A stretch of 64,000 nt of DNA from Selaginella moellendorffii (Eukaryota > Streptophyta > Lycopodiopsida > Selaginellales > Selaginellaceae), in the NCBI RefSeq assembly GCF_000143415.4, contig NW_003314313.1:266418-330417 (forward strand). Reading direction: 5' to 3'. A program made the position numbers and the translations under genes. Below, piece by piece: positions 34,865-45,974 of this stretch. The notes under the pieces were generated by a model. The model was given only the letters and a program-made list of their open reading frames with translations, was not told the origin of the DNA and made no database searches. Every line of letters begins with the position of its first letter. Positions within the stretch are counted from its first letter, which is position 1.

Positions 34865-36193
34865 TTAGCCAGCTTGGAAACTTAGGCCATCTTTCATGTC
34901 CTGTACCAAAGTCTCGAATAACTTGTCATCCCTGGTAGTTGTGGACTCCAGTGACTTCATAACATGCTCCAGCCCCCCATGGCAAGCCTTAGGAAGCAGT
35001 TCCCACCATTTCTCCCAACTCGGGCCATTCACCGGCAGCAATCCCGCAGATTTGATGAAGCTACAGTTTTCCGTGTGTCGGGCAATAAATGCCATAGCTG
35101 CCGTCCTGTTACCAAATACCACCCTCGTCTTCAACTTGACATCAAACTGCTCTTTGGCCTTCCGGGCAAAACCCAAGTTCCCATTCTTGGACCCCTTCAC
35201 CATGTCGGCAACTAGCCCCACAAAATTGGCACATGTGAAAAACACCTGCCCATACACTGAAACGTTGGGGAGCCACAAGATGCTAGCTATGGAGTATGCA
35301 TAGAGCATCACACCCGATAAGAGCAGCGCTAGCTTTCCAGGGAGTTTATCTTCTTGCTTGAGGCTCCGTTGGAAGAGTCCCTGAACCGAAGCCTCAGTGC
35401 CTTCGACAATGTGGAATGTGTCACTGTTCAAACTGTAAACGAGGCAGTCTCCCCTCTCTGGCGCACCCGCAGCAATACTTGGGTCGTCATATTTGAACAC
35501 GAGCATCGACTGTGTTGTCCACACGGCAAGTGCCATCCCGAGAGCACCCAGTGCAATGAGGCCTCCTATGAACCACTCCATGGCAACGCAAGCCATGCAG
35601 ACGATCCCTGCCGTGAGAACAAGTGGCAGCCAGCCCAATAGGAGGCCGTCTATACACTTCCCCTTGAGCTGAGCTCGAGCACCACTTGTAGTGCCTGTCA
35701 GCGATAAGACCAAGACCTCGACACTTCGACTAGCGTTTCTACCTTGTATTTTCGGTGGAGTGGCACGCTTCCACAGCCGCTTGTGCTCACTGATAAGACT
35801 GGCGCCCACAGTGTTGAGCACGGGGCATTTGGTGTTGGAATGGAGGCCCAAGTACTGGAAGCCTTGAGGGCATTCCACGTGAGGAGCAGGAGAGTTGCCA
35901 AGGGCCAATAGCTGCGCAAAACGCAGGCCAGTCATCTGGAGGAAAGATGTAGCGAGTGAGAGGCTTCCTGGGCCTACATGGCCTGTGATGCTGAAGGCAT
36001 CGTTCATAGATGAGAATGCGAAGCTCTTCCTTGCAGATTCGGTGCCCAGTGCAGAGATTAGACCCACCAGATCCAGCTTCTTTTGATCGATAGACTTGAG
36101 ATTATCCGCTGATCCGGCCTCGACTGCCGGAAATTGTGAGAGGAGCAGCGTGGTGACTTGAAGGACAAGAGATGAGGCCCACTTCCGCAGCAT
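34865..36193 (-). CDS. unknown secretory/multi-TM protein, copy 1 (442 aa)
   Basis: This is a single-exon frame. The ATG at 36191-36193 is chosen because it places a signal-type segment at the N-terminus (MLRKWASSLVLQVTTLLL, then SQFPAVEA) and matches the start of copy 2; an upstream ATG at 36319 lacks support. A luminal-type region with conserved KKLDLVGLISALG, SITGHVGPGSLSLAT and CPQGFQYLGL / TKCPVLNTVGAS follows. Predicted TM segments lie near 182-206, 208-230, 286-308 and 313-333. The tail has KGSKNGNLGFARKAKEQF and a WEKWWELL motif. The function is unknown. It is 48% or so similar by eye to copy 2 at 42628 across the whole length, which argues that both are real genes. It lies head-to-tail downstream of the HET-domain gene at 37095-39183. 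Confidence 0.75.
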   Translation of the reverse strand: MLRKWASSLVLQVTTLLLSQFPAVEAGSADNLKSIDQKKLDLVGLISALGTESARKSFAFSSMNDAFSITGHVGPGSLSLATSFLQMTGLRFAQLLALGNSPAPHVECPQGFQYLGLHSNTKCPVLNTVGASLISEHKRLWKRATPPKIQGRNASRSVEVLVLSLTGTTSGARAQLKGKCIDGLLLGWLPLVLTAGIVCMACVAMEWFIGGLIALGALGMALAVWTTQSMLVFKYDDPSIAAGAPERGDCLVYSLNSDTFHIVEGTEASVQGLFQRSLKQEDKLPGKLALLLSGVMLYAYSIASILWLPNVSVYGQVFFTCANFVGLVADMVKGSKNGNLGFARKAKEQFDVKLKTRVVFGNRTAAMAFIARHTENCSFIKSAGLLPVNGPSWEKWWELLPKACHGGLEHVMKSLESTTTRDDKLFETLVQDMKDGLSFQAG

Positions 36194-36520
36194 GGTGCTT
36201 GATTTCTCACAACCCCAGCCCCGCGCACTTGACACGGTTAGTTTGCAGAATCCAGCCCCCCTTGTTTTTCCAATGCCTCCCTGTAGCCAGAATGAGCTAG
36301 AATTTGCAAATTCTTGCACGGATTCAAGCTGCTCGTTGCATTCTATCTGTGCTGGAGCTAAGAAAGCTCAAGTACACCACTTGGATTTCCATTAGGAAGT
36401 GGATGAAATTGGGGCAAAGGGGGGATGGCAAAGACCTCTCTTTGACACAAACTTGATTTCGCTTTCTCTGTCCCCATGGCTATGTTCATGTGTGACTCAC
36501 ATTGACATCGTTGCCTTTAG

Positions 36521-36992
36521 GTTGCCTTTAGGCCCACCAGGTGTGGAAGATATCTATTTCATTAAGCCACTATATGAGCTTTGTATGATATATATCACTG
36601 TAGGCCATGGTGGCTGTTGCTGGTGATGATTTGGAAATGCATCATAGGGAGGAGGACAATCAATTTCATGTTCCCCTTGTATGATGATCACATTGGATTC
36701 CTTCCTGACTGTTCTTATCCTCCGCAGCCTCATCTTTTTTAACAGAATTTCCAGGAGACTTCAACAAATCCATGTATTCTTGCAAGATTTCTCAAATTTC
36801 TCAGCTTGATCAAAATTTCCTGTATGATGATATCCATTTTCTGGACAGCACCTGCAAATTACAAGAGCCCTTTAAAATCACTTTCCATCCACTAAAATAT
36901 ATCCCATCAGGTGTCCTTGTGAATAATCCTTCGCTGCTAGTGTGGCACTTACTGCACGTTTTCATACTCTTCACAAACCGAATCGAAAGGAG
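36521..36992 (+). repeat. duplicated block D (copy 1)
   Basis: About 470 bp repeat at 44641-45127 in the same orientation. Both copies contain an open segment reading YSCKISQISQLDQNFLYDD / LDSTCKLQEPFKITFHPLK; copy 2 has a 6-bp in-frame insertion there. It may be the remnant of a small gene, since an acceptor-like CAG precedes the segment. Neither copy has a clear start. Confidence 0.8.
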
Positions 36993-37094
36993 TATCACCA
37001 TGGATGCAATGTTTCCTCACTACCAAATCTATAATATTAGCAAGTAATAATAAGCATAACACAATAAATTTAATACTCAATTACTTAATTAAAT

Positions 37095-39183
37095 TCACCT
37101 AACTGTGGACTGAACCTTAGGAAGGTGATCGTAATCAATCTTTCCACTAGCTTTCATCTCCCTGTATTGTGGAAGAGCTCTGAGATGGCCAATTTTCCGC
37201 AACTTGTTGTGGCTGTCTCCCAAACATATCATGAAGAGCAAAACTTTCTCCACAACGGGGCTGTTGTTCAAGTAACGTGTCTCAAGAGAGGTTCCCAACA
37301 GCAGCAGCGAGACATTGGAAGTGCATCCGTTTGCAAAGTCCTGGTTCGGCACAAGGAGCCAACCTCGCAGGTAGTGCGATGGGTAGACATAGTTGTTCTT
37401 ACCACATGCCAGCAAATGTGGCCAGAAGGCTCGTCCCTGAAACTCGTCACCCAGCTCTTGAGATGAGTGGAAGGGCAATGCATGGCCCTGGTCCTTCATG
37501 TCGAGCACCCAAACCTCATCAGAAGCAGCTCTGAAGCAGTTATCGTGCTTCGGGTTCGAGTTGCAGCACGAGCAACAGCCTTTCCCATTTATCCTGTTCG
37601 TCACGTGTGTACAACTCCCACGGTGCTCCTCAAGTGGCAGAAGCCTTGCAGATATGAAACCGCATGTCAATGTGAGAGAGCCATCGACGCCCACGCTCAC
37701 AGATTCCACCATGCTTTTGAAGTCCACCATGTTGCTCAGACCCTCGATGGTGTCACCTTGAACAATATGACGAAGTACCTCGTTACGAGGAAGGCTCTTT
37801 CGGAAGATGGGCATCCAAGTTGGCTCTGGGCTTCGCTCCTCTGTCGAATTTATGAGTTTAGTCACAGCTTCTAGCATCACTTGAACAATATAGCGAAGCA
37901 CCTTAAGGCTGTTCCGGAAGATGGGTGTCCAAGTTGGCTCTGGGCTTCGCTCCTCTGTCGAATTTATGAGTTTGGGCCCAGCTACAGCTACTAGCATCTT
38001 GATTAGATCGTCAAGGTTGCAGCTAACCATCCCCCGTGTCAGCTCCACCAATTGCTGATTGAGTGTCCTGCCAACTTCGATTCGTTGGACACCATCTTCA
38101 CCTGTTACCCCGAGCAAACCGAGCATGCAAAGCGCCCGATCCTCTTCTAATTTGCAATCTCGATCAGCAATCTCCTTGACAAGGCCAACAGTGCCACCAT
38201 GGCAGGTGAGCCCAAGGCGGGTACCAAAGTCAAAGATATCACTGCTTTCCCCGCTGATTATGAACGCCAAGGGAATGTAGGCATTTCTGTCCATGAAGTA
38301 GAGATTCTCGCAAGATGTTCGAGCTAAGCGACCACGGGTGCACTTGTAGTCCGACTGCTGCAATGCCTTCCAAAAGTTGGCTTCGTCTTCCTGAGCAGAA
38401 CGTTGTTCTTGTTCATATGGTCCTGAGGTACTACCCCAAGACCAGCCATTGCTGCCTTTACACGCACACGTCTTCTCAACATGTATCTTCTTGACAAAGT
38501 TCACGACACTCTTCAACTGCGACTGATCCATCTCGACTATGAAGGTGAGATTTTGGGGTAGTATAAACTCCTGCAGAGTCCAAGCTCTAGAGAACCATAC
38601 CGGAGGCTGGCCGTCGTCAGCCACTGCCTTGAAACCAGATCCAAGGCCATGAAGACTAACGTAGCAACCCAGTGTAAGCGAGTAGAATTCTCCCATTCGC
38701 AATATCTCTCTCTCCTTTTCCTTCTTATCGAGCTGGTTGATGCACAGTGTGTCAAGCCAAACCAGGTCCACTCCATCCTCCTGGAGCACTTCGAGAAACT
38801 GGATCAAGCCTTTGTATCCCTTGTTACGTTGCAGGCCAGCATACTTTAGCGCTTCTTCGTAGCTGATCCTGCTCTGCCTTCTTTCCATTACCTGGGCCAC
38901 GTCCTTAGACAAGTCCTCGATGTCGCAGGTCCACCTGTGAGAAACTATGTGAAATTCCCAACTGTTCACAGCGCTAAAAATAACGCCTCCAGTAGCACGG
39001 CTGCACTCGGTTGTGCCCTTGACATTTATCACCCGCAGTGGAAACGCTTGAAGCTTGAGGTTCTTGATTTTCTGAAATGCAGAACCTTGGATGGAACACT
39101 AAGTCAGCAACAAACAAAAACCTTAAGAAACTTGAGTTACCTTCGAACTTGGTGAAGTCTGCCTTTGGGATCAAAGTTGACAT
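37095..39183 (-). CDS. HET (heterokaryon-incompatibility) domain protein, 677 aa
   Basis: The model joins exon 1 (39183-39141, MSTLIPKADFTKFE) to exon 2 (39085-37095) across a 55-bp GT-AG intron, keeping frame into GSAFQKIKNLKLQAFPLRV. No other in-frame ATG precedes the domain. The HET domain holds FHIVSHRWTC (about 59-68), LIQFLEVLQEDGVDL, VWLDTLCINQLDKKEKEREI (123 onward), the ILRMGEFYSLTLGCYV line, and VWFSRAWTLQEFILP (157 onward). The C-terminal half is unannotated, Cys-rich in places (GCCSCCNSNPKHDNC), and contains a 41-residue tandem duplication. In fungi HET domains trigger cell death on allorecognition; a few plant genomes also carry them, and the role there is unknown. Neighbours are two copies of a multi-TM protein and a truncated copy of its own 5' end at 39.5 kb. 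Confidence 0.8.
37758..37975 (-). repeat. 123-bp in-frame tandem duplication in the HET gene
   Basis: The unit at 37758-37880 recurs from 37881 for about 95 bp. Both translate to KLINSTEERSPEPTW with PIFR and a VLRxIVQ tail. A period of exactly 41 codons keeps the frame open. Confidence 0.85.
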
Positions 39184-39475
39184 TGAATCTGCTTAAATAT
39201 ACTGAGCTTGAAATCTAGCACTACTCAATTAGCCATGGCAGTGCCTGTGAAGGAATCCACTGTCGTATTGTCATTTGATCAAAATATAAACCTTACCTTA
39301 CTAGCTTAAGGAGATATGCCGCATGTACCTGCTGCGGGTAATGGATCAAAACGAGCTACATCATAAAGCAAATGCACGGAACCTTCTTGCACCGCTGCAG
39401 CAGTCCCCACGAAATGCTTGAGAACTGGTTCTGCCCCAAAACGCACAGTAACCCAAGTTAGATATCTCTCGTTTG

Positions 39476-39640
39476 ACGCTTGAGGGTTTGGGATTTTCTA
39501 AAATGCAGAGGAACACAATGCTAATTTCGGAAACTTCGGTTACCTTAGAGCTTGGTGAAGTTGGACATTCTGCCCCATTGTTCTGAAACTTCTGATCCAA
39601 GCCCTTAAATACTAAAACCTAGCACTAGTTACAGGCACCT
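39476..39640 (-). pseudogene. truncated copy of the HET gene 5' end
   Basis: Leader, start, donor site and intron of the HET gene (about 39045-39215) recur here. The copied start reads MSNFTKL followed by TAA just before the GTAACC donor. Similarity fades shortly after the AAAATC of exon 2. The alternative open frame through the splice is short and shows no domain. Confidence 0.6.
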
Positions 39641-40029
39641 GTAAAGCTGAAGCAATGGTCCTTCAAGATGCCACAATTAAATTGCTTGTGAACCAAGTAG
39701 ACTAGATTCTCTTTAACGTCCCGATCTACCCACATCTGGTAGAATTTTATTGTAACAATTACTATCAACCACTGATTCACCATGCAATACATGAACGAAA
39801 CAGTTACTATCGGCCCGTTTAATAATGAATGGGGCTGGCGTGAAGCTTAATGAGATAAATCCAGAATGGCTGGAGCACACTGAAGAGTTCTAAAGATCCC
39901 AGCCTAGCTGATGACTTGGCACATATCTTTAGAGCGAACAGGGATGCATGGAGATATGAGGGAATTAGTATCCCGCTGGACGTCTAATTTATGAATTGAA
40001 GTTTAGTTATTTTCATGGGACTCAGTCAT

Positions 40030-40330
40030 GTCCTTCCAAATGAATGCAGAAACAAGACAGTCCCCAAATCGGCAACCGTGATCATCGGCGTGCATGCACG
40101 TGATGGAAGTTGGAAGCTCTGAATTTGACTCCGACGACCATTGTTGCCCATGGTCCACCCTTCCAACGGTCCACAGGCTATCAAATCCGATGGTCTCCTA
40201 CTACTCGTAAATCCAGATCAAAGTTTTCTTCAGGTTCAAGCATCTCTGTAGCACTCATGGATGCCAGAGTGGATACCACATACAAGTTACGGACTGGAGC
40301 ATAAAGTTGGGGGATCAATTCGCACATGAG
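40030..40330 (+). pseudogene. relic of the 3' end of the multi-TM gene
   Basis: This matches 43955-44250, the last 40 codons of copy 2 and its downstream region (GGCAACCGTGATCATCG, CCAGATCAAAGTTTTCTT, GGTTCAAGCAT). Nothing corresponding to the body of the gene lies upstream, so this is an isolated tail. Confidence 0.6.
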
Positions 40331-40829
40331 CACCTTCGGTCTTCAAACACATGGCATGCTTTTGTCCTTGCAGACGATCCTCCACCGCTCCAGTAAATGT
40401 ATGCACATTTGCAGATTCTTCACAAACCGAAGCCTGTGTTTTCGCCAAGGCAAAAGCCAGAGCCAGCTTTCCATAATGGCCGTATTCTTTCTCGCACCTG
40501 TTCTCTTCGATGCTTCATCATAGCCACGCTCTTGCCTTTTTCAGGACAGGTCTTCAAGCTTCGCACCTATTGATCCATCGTCCACCTTTTGTACCTCATC
40601 ACTGCTTGACACACCATTACTGCATGGCTTCCAGATGCTAGAACTAGAGATTCAAACGCCAGCTGTCCGATTTCGAGATTGTTCCACTTCTGTCATGCAG
40701 CTAAGAAGGTTTTCCATATTACCAGCGATGGTTTATGAGGCATACTTCCCAGCATCTCCAAAGCTTTGTCCAGTTGGTTGGCTCGGAAGCATAGAGGTTG
40801 ATATTTAGAGCAACCAGTCAATAATTTAA

Positions 40830-42218
40830 ATGCTTAAGTTTACCTCTGTTCATTAATTAAATATGCTATTTTTAATATTATCATGAATGTTATTCGTTCT
40901 ATATTTTTAATTCAAATGCACTACCCTTGCAACCACTTGGAATAAAAAAGAATGAATCTCTATTAGTTGAGTGATGGTCATAATAAGTACAAATAATTGA
41001 ATATTATATTTATACCCCATGTTCTCTCAAAGTTTTAAAACTAAAACTTTTCTCCTATAAAGTTTTAAAAAATAAAAGTCTCAATTTCCAATGCCTAGAA
41101 TAGTCAAGAAGATATTACTCTAGAAATAAAAAAAAACATTCAAACTAAATTGAGATGAAATAAAATATATATGAATGAACTTATTTTAATAATTAAAATT
41201 AAAATTATCATTAATAATTTTAAATAATTATTTAGAACATCTATATTGCTCTATTTGTTAATTCATGCATTCACAAAAAATAAATTTAAAAGAGGAAAAT
41301 ATTTCTAGTAAAAGTCTCATTGATTTTCTTTAAAATAAAAATAGAGCTAATCTGATTATTTTGTTATTTATTTGAATTAAAATATGTGGTTTATCTTATG
41401 AATAAGAACAATATACTTGTAATTTTAAACTATAAACATATTTTTCCCAACAAATGAAAATTAAAAATATTCCTAAATATTTATTTAATTTAAGAATAAA
41501 CATTTAATTACAGTATATTAAATCTTTAAAAATTACTAAAACATTCTAGCTCATTAATTATAAAGCCTTAGGCCTCTATATTATTATGACTAAAACTATA
41601 AACATAAATGTAAATCTACATTTTTAATAAAGATCTCTCATTTTATTGACTTCAAAAGTGATTTTTCCATAAAGAAAGTGTAAAATTCTAATATAAATCT
41701 CATAATGTGAGTATAATCAACTAATATATTTTAAAACATTTTTACTGAAGAATGATAAAATGCCATTTTATCATACTTCATTTGGAGTTTCTTAAAATAG
41801 TATATATTAAATAGTAAAATAGATGATTTTATTAATAAAAGCTAATTTTTATAAATTTAATTCTTATTATTTCTTTTATATAGGTTATTCAATTGACCCA
41901 TTTGCAATATATGAAAGTAATACCAATCAATAATGCAATGAATGAAAGTAATATTTTGGGTATTTGGAAATTGATGAATCAACCAAACACTACAAGACAT
42001 TATTTTTATTGCTTTTATGTATTGCATTATTGATTGAGGACAAGATTGTTTTGGTTTATTAAATGGATTAAACTAAATAACATCAAGGTGAGAGAATCCT
42101 AAAACTGTTCCTCTTTTATGACTGTAAGAGGCATTTACTTATATAGACAATGAAAAGTCTAAATTGCACTAATGTAATAACCCAAATTAGCCAAGTTAGT
42201 TTAATTTTTATATATATT

Positions 42219-42250
<32 letters not shown>

Positions 42251-42490
42251 TACATACATATATATACATATACATATACATATACATATATATATATACA
42301 CACACACTATATGTAGAGACTTCACATTGGTTTTTCTTTTCTTTTTTCCTATTTTTCCTTCTTTTAATGGCAAGAGTGATTTCTAAATAAAAACAACTGC
42401 AATAAATTATATTAGTCAAAATATTTAATTTACCTAATATTTTAGAGCATTCAACTTTTAACTAAAAGATTTAAGTACATAAAATACTAA
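40830..42490. other. AT-rich intergenic DNA with a (TA)n microsatellite
   Basis: No gene is seen. A TA/TACATA simple repeat spans about 42208-42305. Open frames across it are artefacts of the repeat. Confidence 0.65.
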
Positions 42491-42627
42491 AGTGATTGTA
42501 CAATAAAATATCTACCAGATGTAACAGAATCTACTTCGTCCTATGGTCGGTTGGTCCGGATGTTAAAGAGAATCTAGTCTACTTGATTCACAAGCATTCA
42601 TTCTTGTCATTTAGTTGTTCGCAGGCA

Positions 42628-44067
42628 ATGGTGAAATGGACACTATATGTTCATATCACAATGGTGTTTTTGTTGCAGCAGTTTCTTAAGGTATGTGCAA
42701 ACGATCTAGCTGACCGTGTCCGGTCTAGCATCAAGACGAAGAAGCTTGACCTCATGGGCCTCGTCTCCACGCTAGGAACCACATCTGCAACAAGGAGCCT
42801 GGTATTCTCATCCACGAACGATGCATTCAGTGTCACAGGTCACGTTGGTCCAGGAAGCTTGTCCCTTGCCACAACCTTGCTCCAAATGACTGGCTTTCGT
42901 GTAGGACAGTTGTTGTCCCCGGCTGCCGAGTCTAACGCTCTTAGCATGAAATGCCCCAACGGGTTGCGCTACATTGGCTTGAGCTCTAGAACCCAATGCC
43001 CCGTCCTCAATACGGTGGGTGCCAGCATCGTGCGTGAGCACAAGCAGCTGTGGAATGAGCATGACGGCGTGGCTAACGATAAGCCGGTGGGAAGAGATGC
43101 TGGTCGACGCATGCAGGTGCTGGTCCTATCAACGGGCAACATGGGGACTCATGCTCAGGTCTTGCTCAAGGGGACGGCATTAGACTGCCTTCTCCTGGGT
43201 TGGATGCCATTGCTACTCAGCTTGGGAGTCGTTTGTGTTGCTTGTGCCAGTGGGGAATGGGTCGCTGGCGCTCTTATCGGGCTAGGAACTCTGGGGATGG
43301 CACTTTCGGTGATGGTATTGAGGATCTCCTTCGTGTTCAAATATGCAGAGCCCAAAGTTGCTGACGGTGCTCCTAAGGGAGATTGCCTCGTCGTGGATGA
43401 CACGGATACTGAAACTTTGCACATTGTCATGGGTACGGAAAGCTTCATACAGGCCCTCTTCCAGCGCAGGCTGGAGCAGGAGGAAACTAAAATGGGCAGA
43501 GTGGGGCTGTTGTTCGCAGGGCTCATGCTCTACGCTTACTCAATCGCCAGTGTCTTGTGGCTTCCAAACGTGTCCCTCTTCGGCCAAATAATTTTCACAG
43601 CTGCCAATGCTCTTGGTCTGCTCGCGGACATGTTCAAAGGCTCCAAGAATGGCAACCTAGGCCTGGCTCGCAAGGCACGAGAGCAGTTTCAGTTGGCCTT
43701 GAGCGAGAGGGTGGTATTCGGGAGCCGGACCGCGGCCGTCGCTTTTGTTGCAAAGCATGCTGAAGACTGCAGTGTGCTCAAGTCCCTGCTGCCCACGCAA
43801 GGGCCAGTATGGGAGAAATGGTGGGTGCTGCTGCATCGTTACAAGCACAATATAATCAGTCCTGACGATGCGGCCTGTAACATCGATGACGACCCTCTGC
43901 TTCAAAAACTTGTGAAGGACATGGAGTATGGATTGAACTATCAGTCATATAAGATCCAAATGAATGTAGAAACAAGATCCTTTGACAGTCTACAAATTGG
44001 CAACCGTGATCATCGCATGCATGTGATGGAAGATGGAAGTTGGCAAGCTAGCAATTTGATTCCATGA
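42628..44067 (+). CDS. unknown secretory/multi-TM protein, copy 2 (479 aa)
   Basis: This is a single exon starting at ATG 42628-42630, directly after a GCAGGCA context. It opens with a hydrophobic signal-type segment (WTLYVHITMVFLLQQFL), then KKLDLMGLVSTLG, SVTGHVGPGSLSLATTLLQM, CPNGLRYIGL, TQCPVLNTVGAS. Two adjacent hydrophobic pairs follow: LDCLLLGWMPLLLSLGVVCV with WVAGALIGLGTLGMALSVMV, and VGLLFAGLMLYAYSIASVLW with IIFTAANALGLLADMF. The MFKGSKNGNLGLARKAREQF stretch and VWEKWWVLL are shared with copy 1. The extra C-terminal 40 residues are polar, and the DNA encoding them recurs as an isolated relic at 40.03 kb. Strong amino-acid conservation with copy 1 over 400 residues points to selection. 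The function is unknown. Confidence 0.75.
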   Translation: MVKWTLYVHITMVFLLQQFLKVCANDLADRVRSSIKTKKLDLMGLVSTLGTTSATRSLVFSSTNDAFSVTGHVGPGSLSLATTLLQMTGFRVGQLLSPAAESNALSMKCPNGLRYIGLSSRTQCPVLNTVGASIVREHKQLWNEHDGVANDKPVGRDAGRRMQVLVLSTGNMGTHAQVLLKGTALDCLLLGWMPLLLSLGVVCVACASGEWVAGALIGLGTLGMALSVMVLRISFVFKYAEPKVADGAPKGDCLVVDDTDTETLHIVMGTESFIQALFQRRLEQEETKMGRVGLLFAGLMLYAYSIASVLWLPNVSLFGQIIFTAANALGLLADMFKGSKNGNLGLARKAREQFQLALSERVVFGSRTAAVAFVAKHAEDCSVLKSLLPTQGPVWEKWWVLLHRYKHNIISPDDAACNIDDDPLLQKLVKDMEYGLNYQSYKIQMNVETRSFDSLQIGNRDHRMHVMEDGSWQASNLIP

Positions 44068-44640
44068 CGACTGTCCTGGCCTTCCAACGGTCCACGGCTA
44101 TCAAATCCATGGGATGGGCTACCATTACTCAGACTTTTCCAGCACAAGGTTTCTGTATATCCAGATCAAAGTTTTCTTGAGGTTCAAGCATTTCTATAGC
44201 ATTCATGGATGCCAAAACTTACAAGCTATGAACTAGAGGTTAGGGGGATCTATTGACATAGTCTGTTTTCAAAAGCATACTTTTGTATGGTGTTCCTTTT
44301 TACAAAGGGCCATGTTAGTCCCATGATGCTGTTCAATGACATTTCATCCAATGTTGATATTGAACTTTTGAAGCACCATAGGTTCACATTTGCATTTAGA
44401 AGCATCAGGTAGAGTTAACACTCAAGCCCTATCCCTTATTCTCTTGTATTCCAGCCTACCATTAATATATGTCTATCTTGCTTAGATCCAAAGTATTCAA
44501 TGCCAAACCCATCCTTGCACACAACCACTCACATGAGCCTTCTTGGGGATTGAATGTCTCAAGTTAGTTACTAATTGAATTGTGTGAATCCAATGACATA
44601 GATGCTGCACACATTGACACCTTTGAGAAAGAAAATCCGG

Positions 44641-45127
44641 GTTGTCTTTAGGCCCACCAGGTGTGCAAGATATCTATTCCATTCCTTTTGATGTAAGCCA
44701 CTATATGAGCTTTGTATGATATGTATCACTATAGGCTATGGTGGCTATTGCTGGTGATGATTTGGAAATGCATCATAGGGCGGAGGACAATCAGTTTCAT
44801 GTTCCCCTTGTATGATGATCACATTGGATTCCTTCCTAACTGTTCTTATCCTTTGGCCTCATCTTTTCTAACAGAATTTCCAGGAGACTTTAACAAATCC
44901 ATGTATTCTTGCCAAATTTCTCAAATTTCTCAGTTCGATCAGTATCAAAATTTCCTGTATGATGATGTCCATTTTCTGGACAGCACCTGCAAATTACAAG
45001 AACCCTTGAAAATCACTTTCCATCCACTAAAACACATCCCATTAGGTGTTCTTGCAAATGATCCTTTGCTGCTAGTGTGGCACTTACTGCACGTTTCCAT
45101 ATTCTTTACAAATTGAATTGAAAGGAG
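44641..45127 (+). repeat. duplicated block D (copy 2)
   Basis: This is the direct repeat of 36521-36992, here downstream of the multi-TM gene copy 2. It carries the matching open segment ending LLVWHLLHVSIFFTN. Its right edge runs straight into an LTR-A fragment. Confidence 0.8.
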
Positions 45128-45974
45128 CAAAGGGATAGGACACGGAGCGACTTGGAATAGTCCTAAAGTATCTAGCATCCCAATGTCAGGACCAACACAC
45201 AAAATGGAGTTAAGTGGAGTTTGACATTATTTCACCATACTAGTGGTTTAACGTAAGGATATGGGTATTCCACCAACTAATATAGTATGGAATTTGACCT
45301 TAGACCTAAGCCAGATGCAGAACAAGAACAGGTATGCAAGTAAAAGCTAGACTATGCCTCAGGTTGGCTAGCCATGCCTAACCTACCCACTATCCCTACT
45401 ATACATTTGGAACCCCCAACACATGCTTTGGGCTTTCACCCCAAGCCTTCTTTAGTACCAAGAGTTACTCTCTGGGACAAGCTCAAAACTTACTGAATAT
45501 GGAATGTCCTTATATTGCGAATTTGGTCATATTGTGTTCAAAATAATCTTTACATTCTGTAGATATGTCAAACCAGCAAATTTAAACACTTTCCATATAT
45601 AACATTTGGAAACGGAATGAAACTAACACAAAAGGCATGATAATGAGGGTGTTTGGCAGACACGGTAAGCTATCATTTAACGAATATTGAGGGACTAAGC
45701 TCAATATCGCAAGGGTTCCAACACTAGCAAGTGCAAGTCAGCAAATGAGTTTCTCTAACCAGGTCAAATATATTTAACTAATAGCACTTAGGAATTCCGT
45801 CCTTATGCTCATCTGGTCAAGTGTATATATGAAAATTAGTTTCTCAACTAGTTTAGATGAAGACTAATAACAAGTCTAACAATACTGACTTCTTGCTATC
45901 GTGGTAATAAAGAAAAAATATCCAAAAGGACAGGCAATAAATAATTTTTGATATCCAAAGTTACATTTGCAACA
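45128..45974 (+). repeat. LTR A fragment
   Basis: This aligns with 20225-21127 and keeps the true LTR end (CATTTGCAACA). It has many substitutions, so it is older than or independent of the copy at 20 kb. Confidence 0.8.

Noticed and set aside
42208-42305. (TA)n tract as a replication origin or matrix attachment site
   Set aside because: It is a plain microsatellite; no further support can be seen in sequence.
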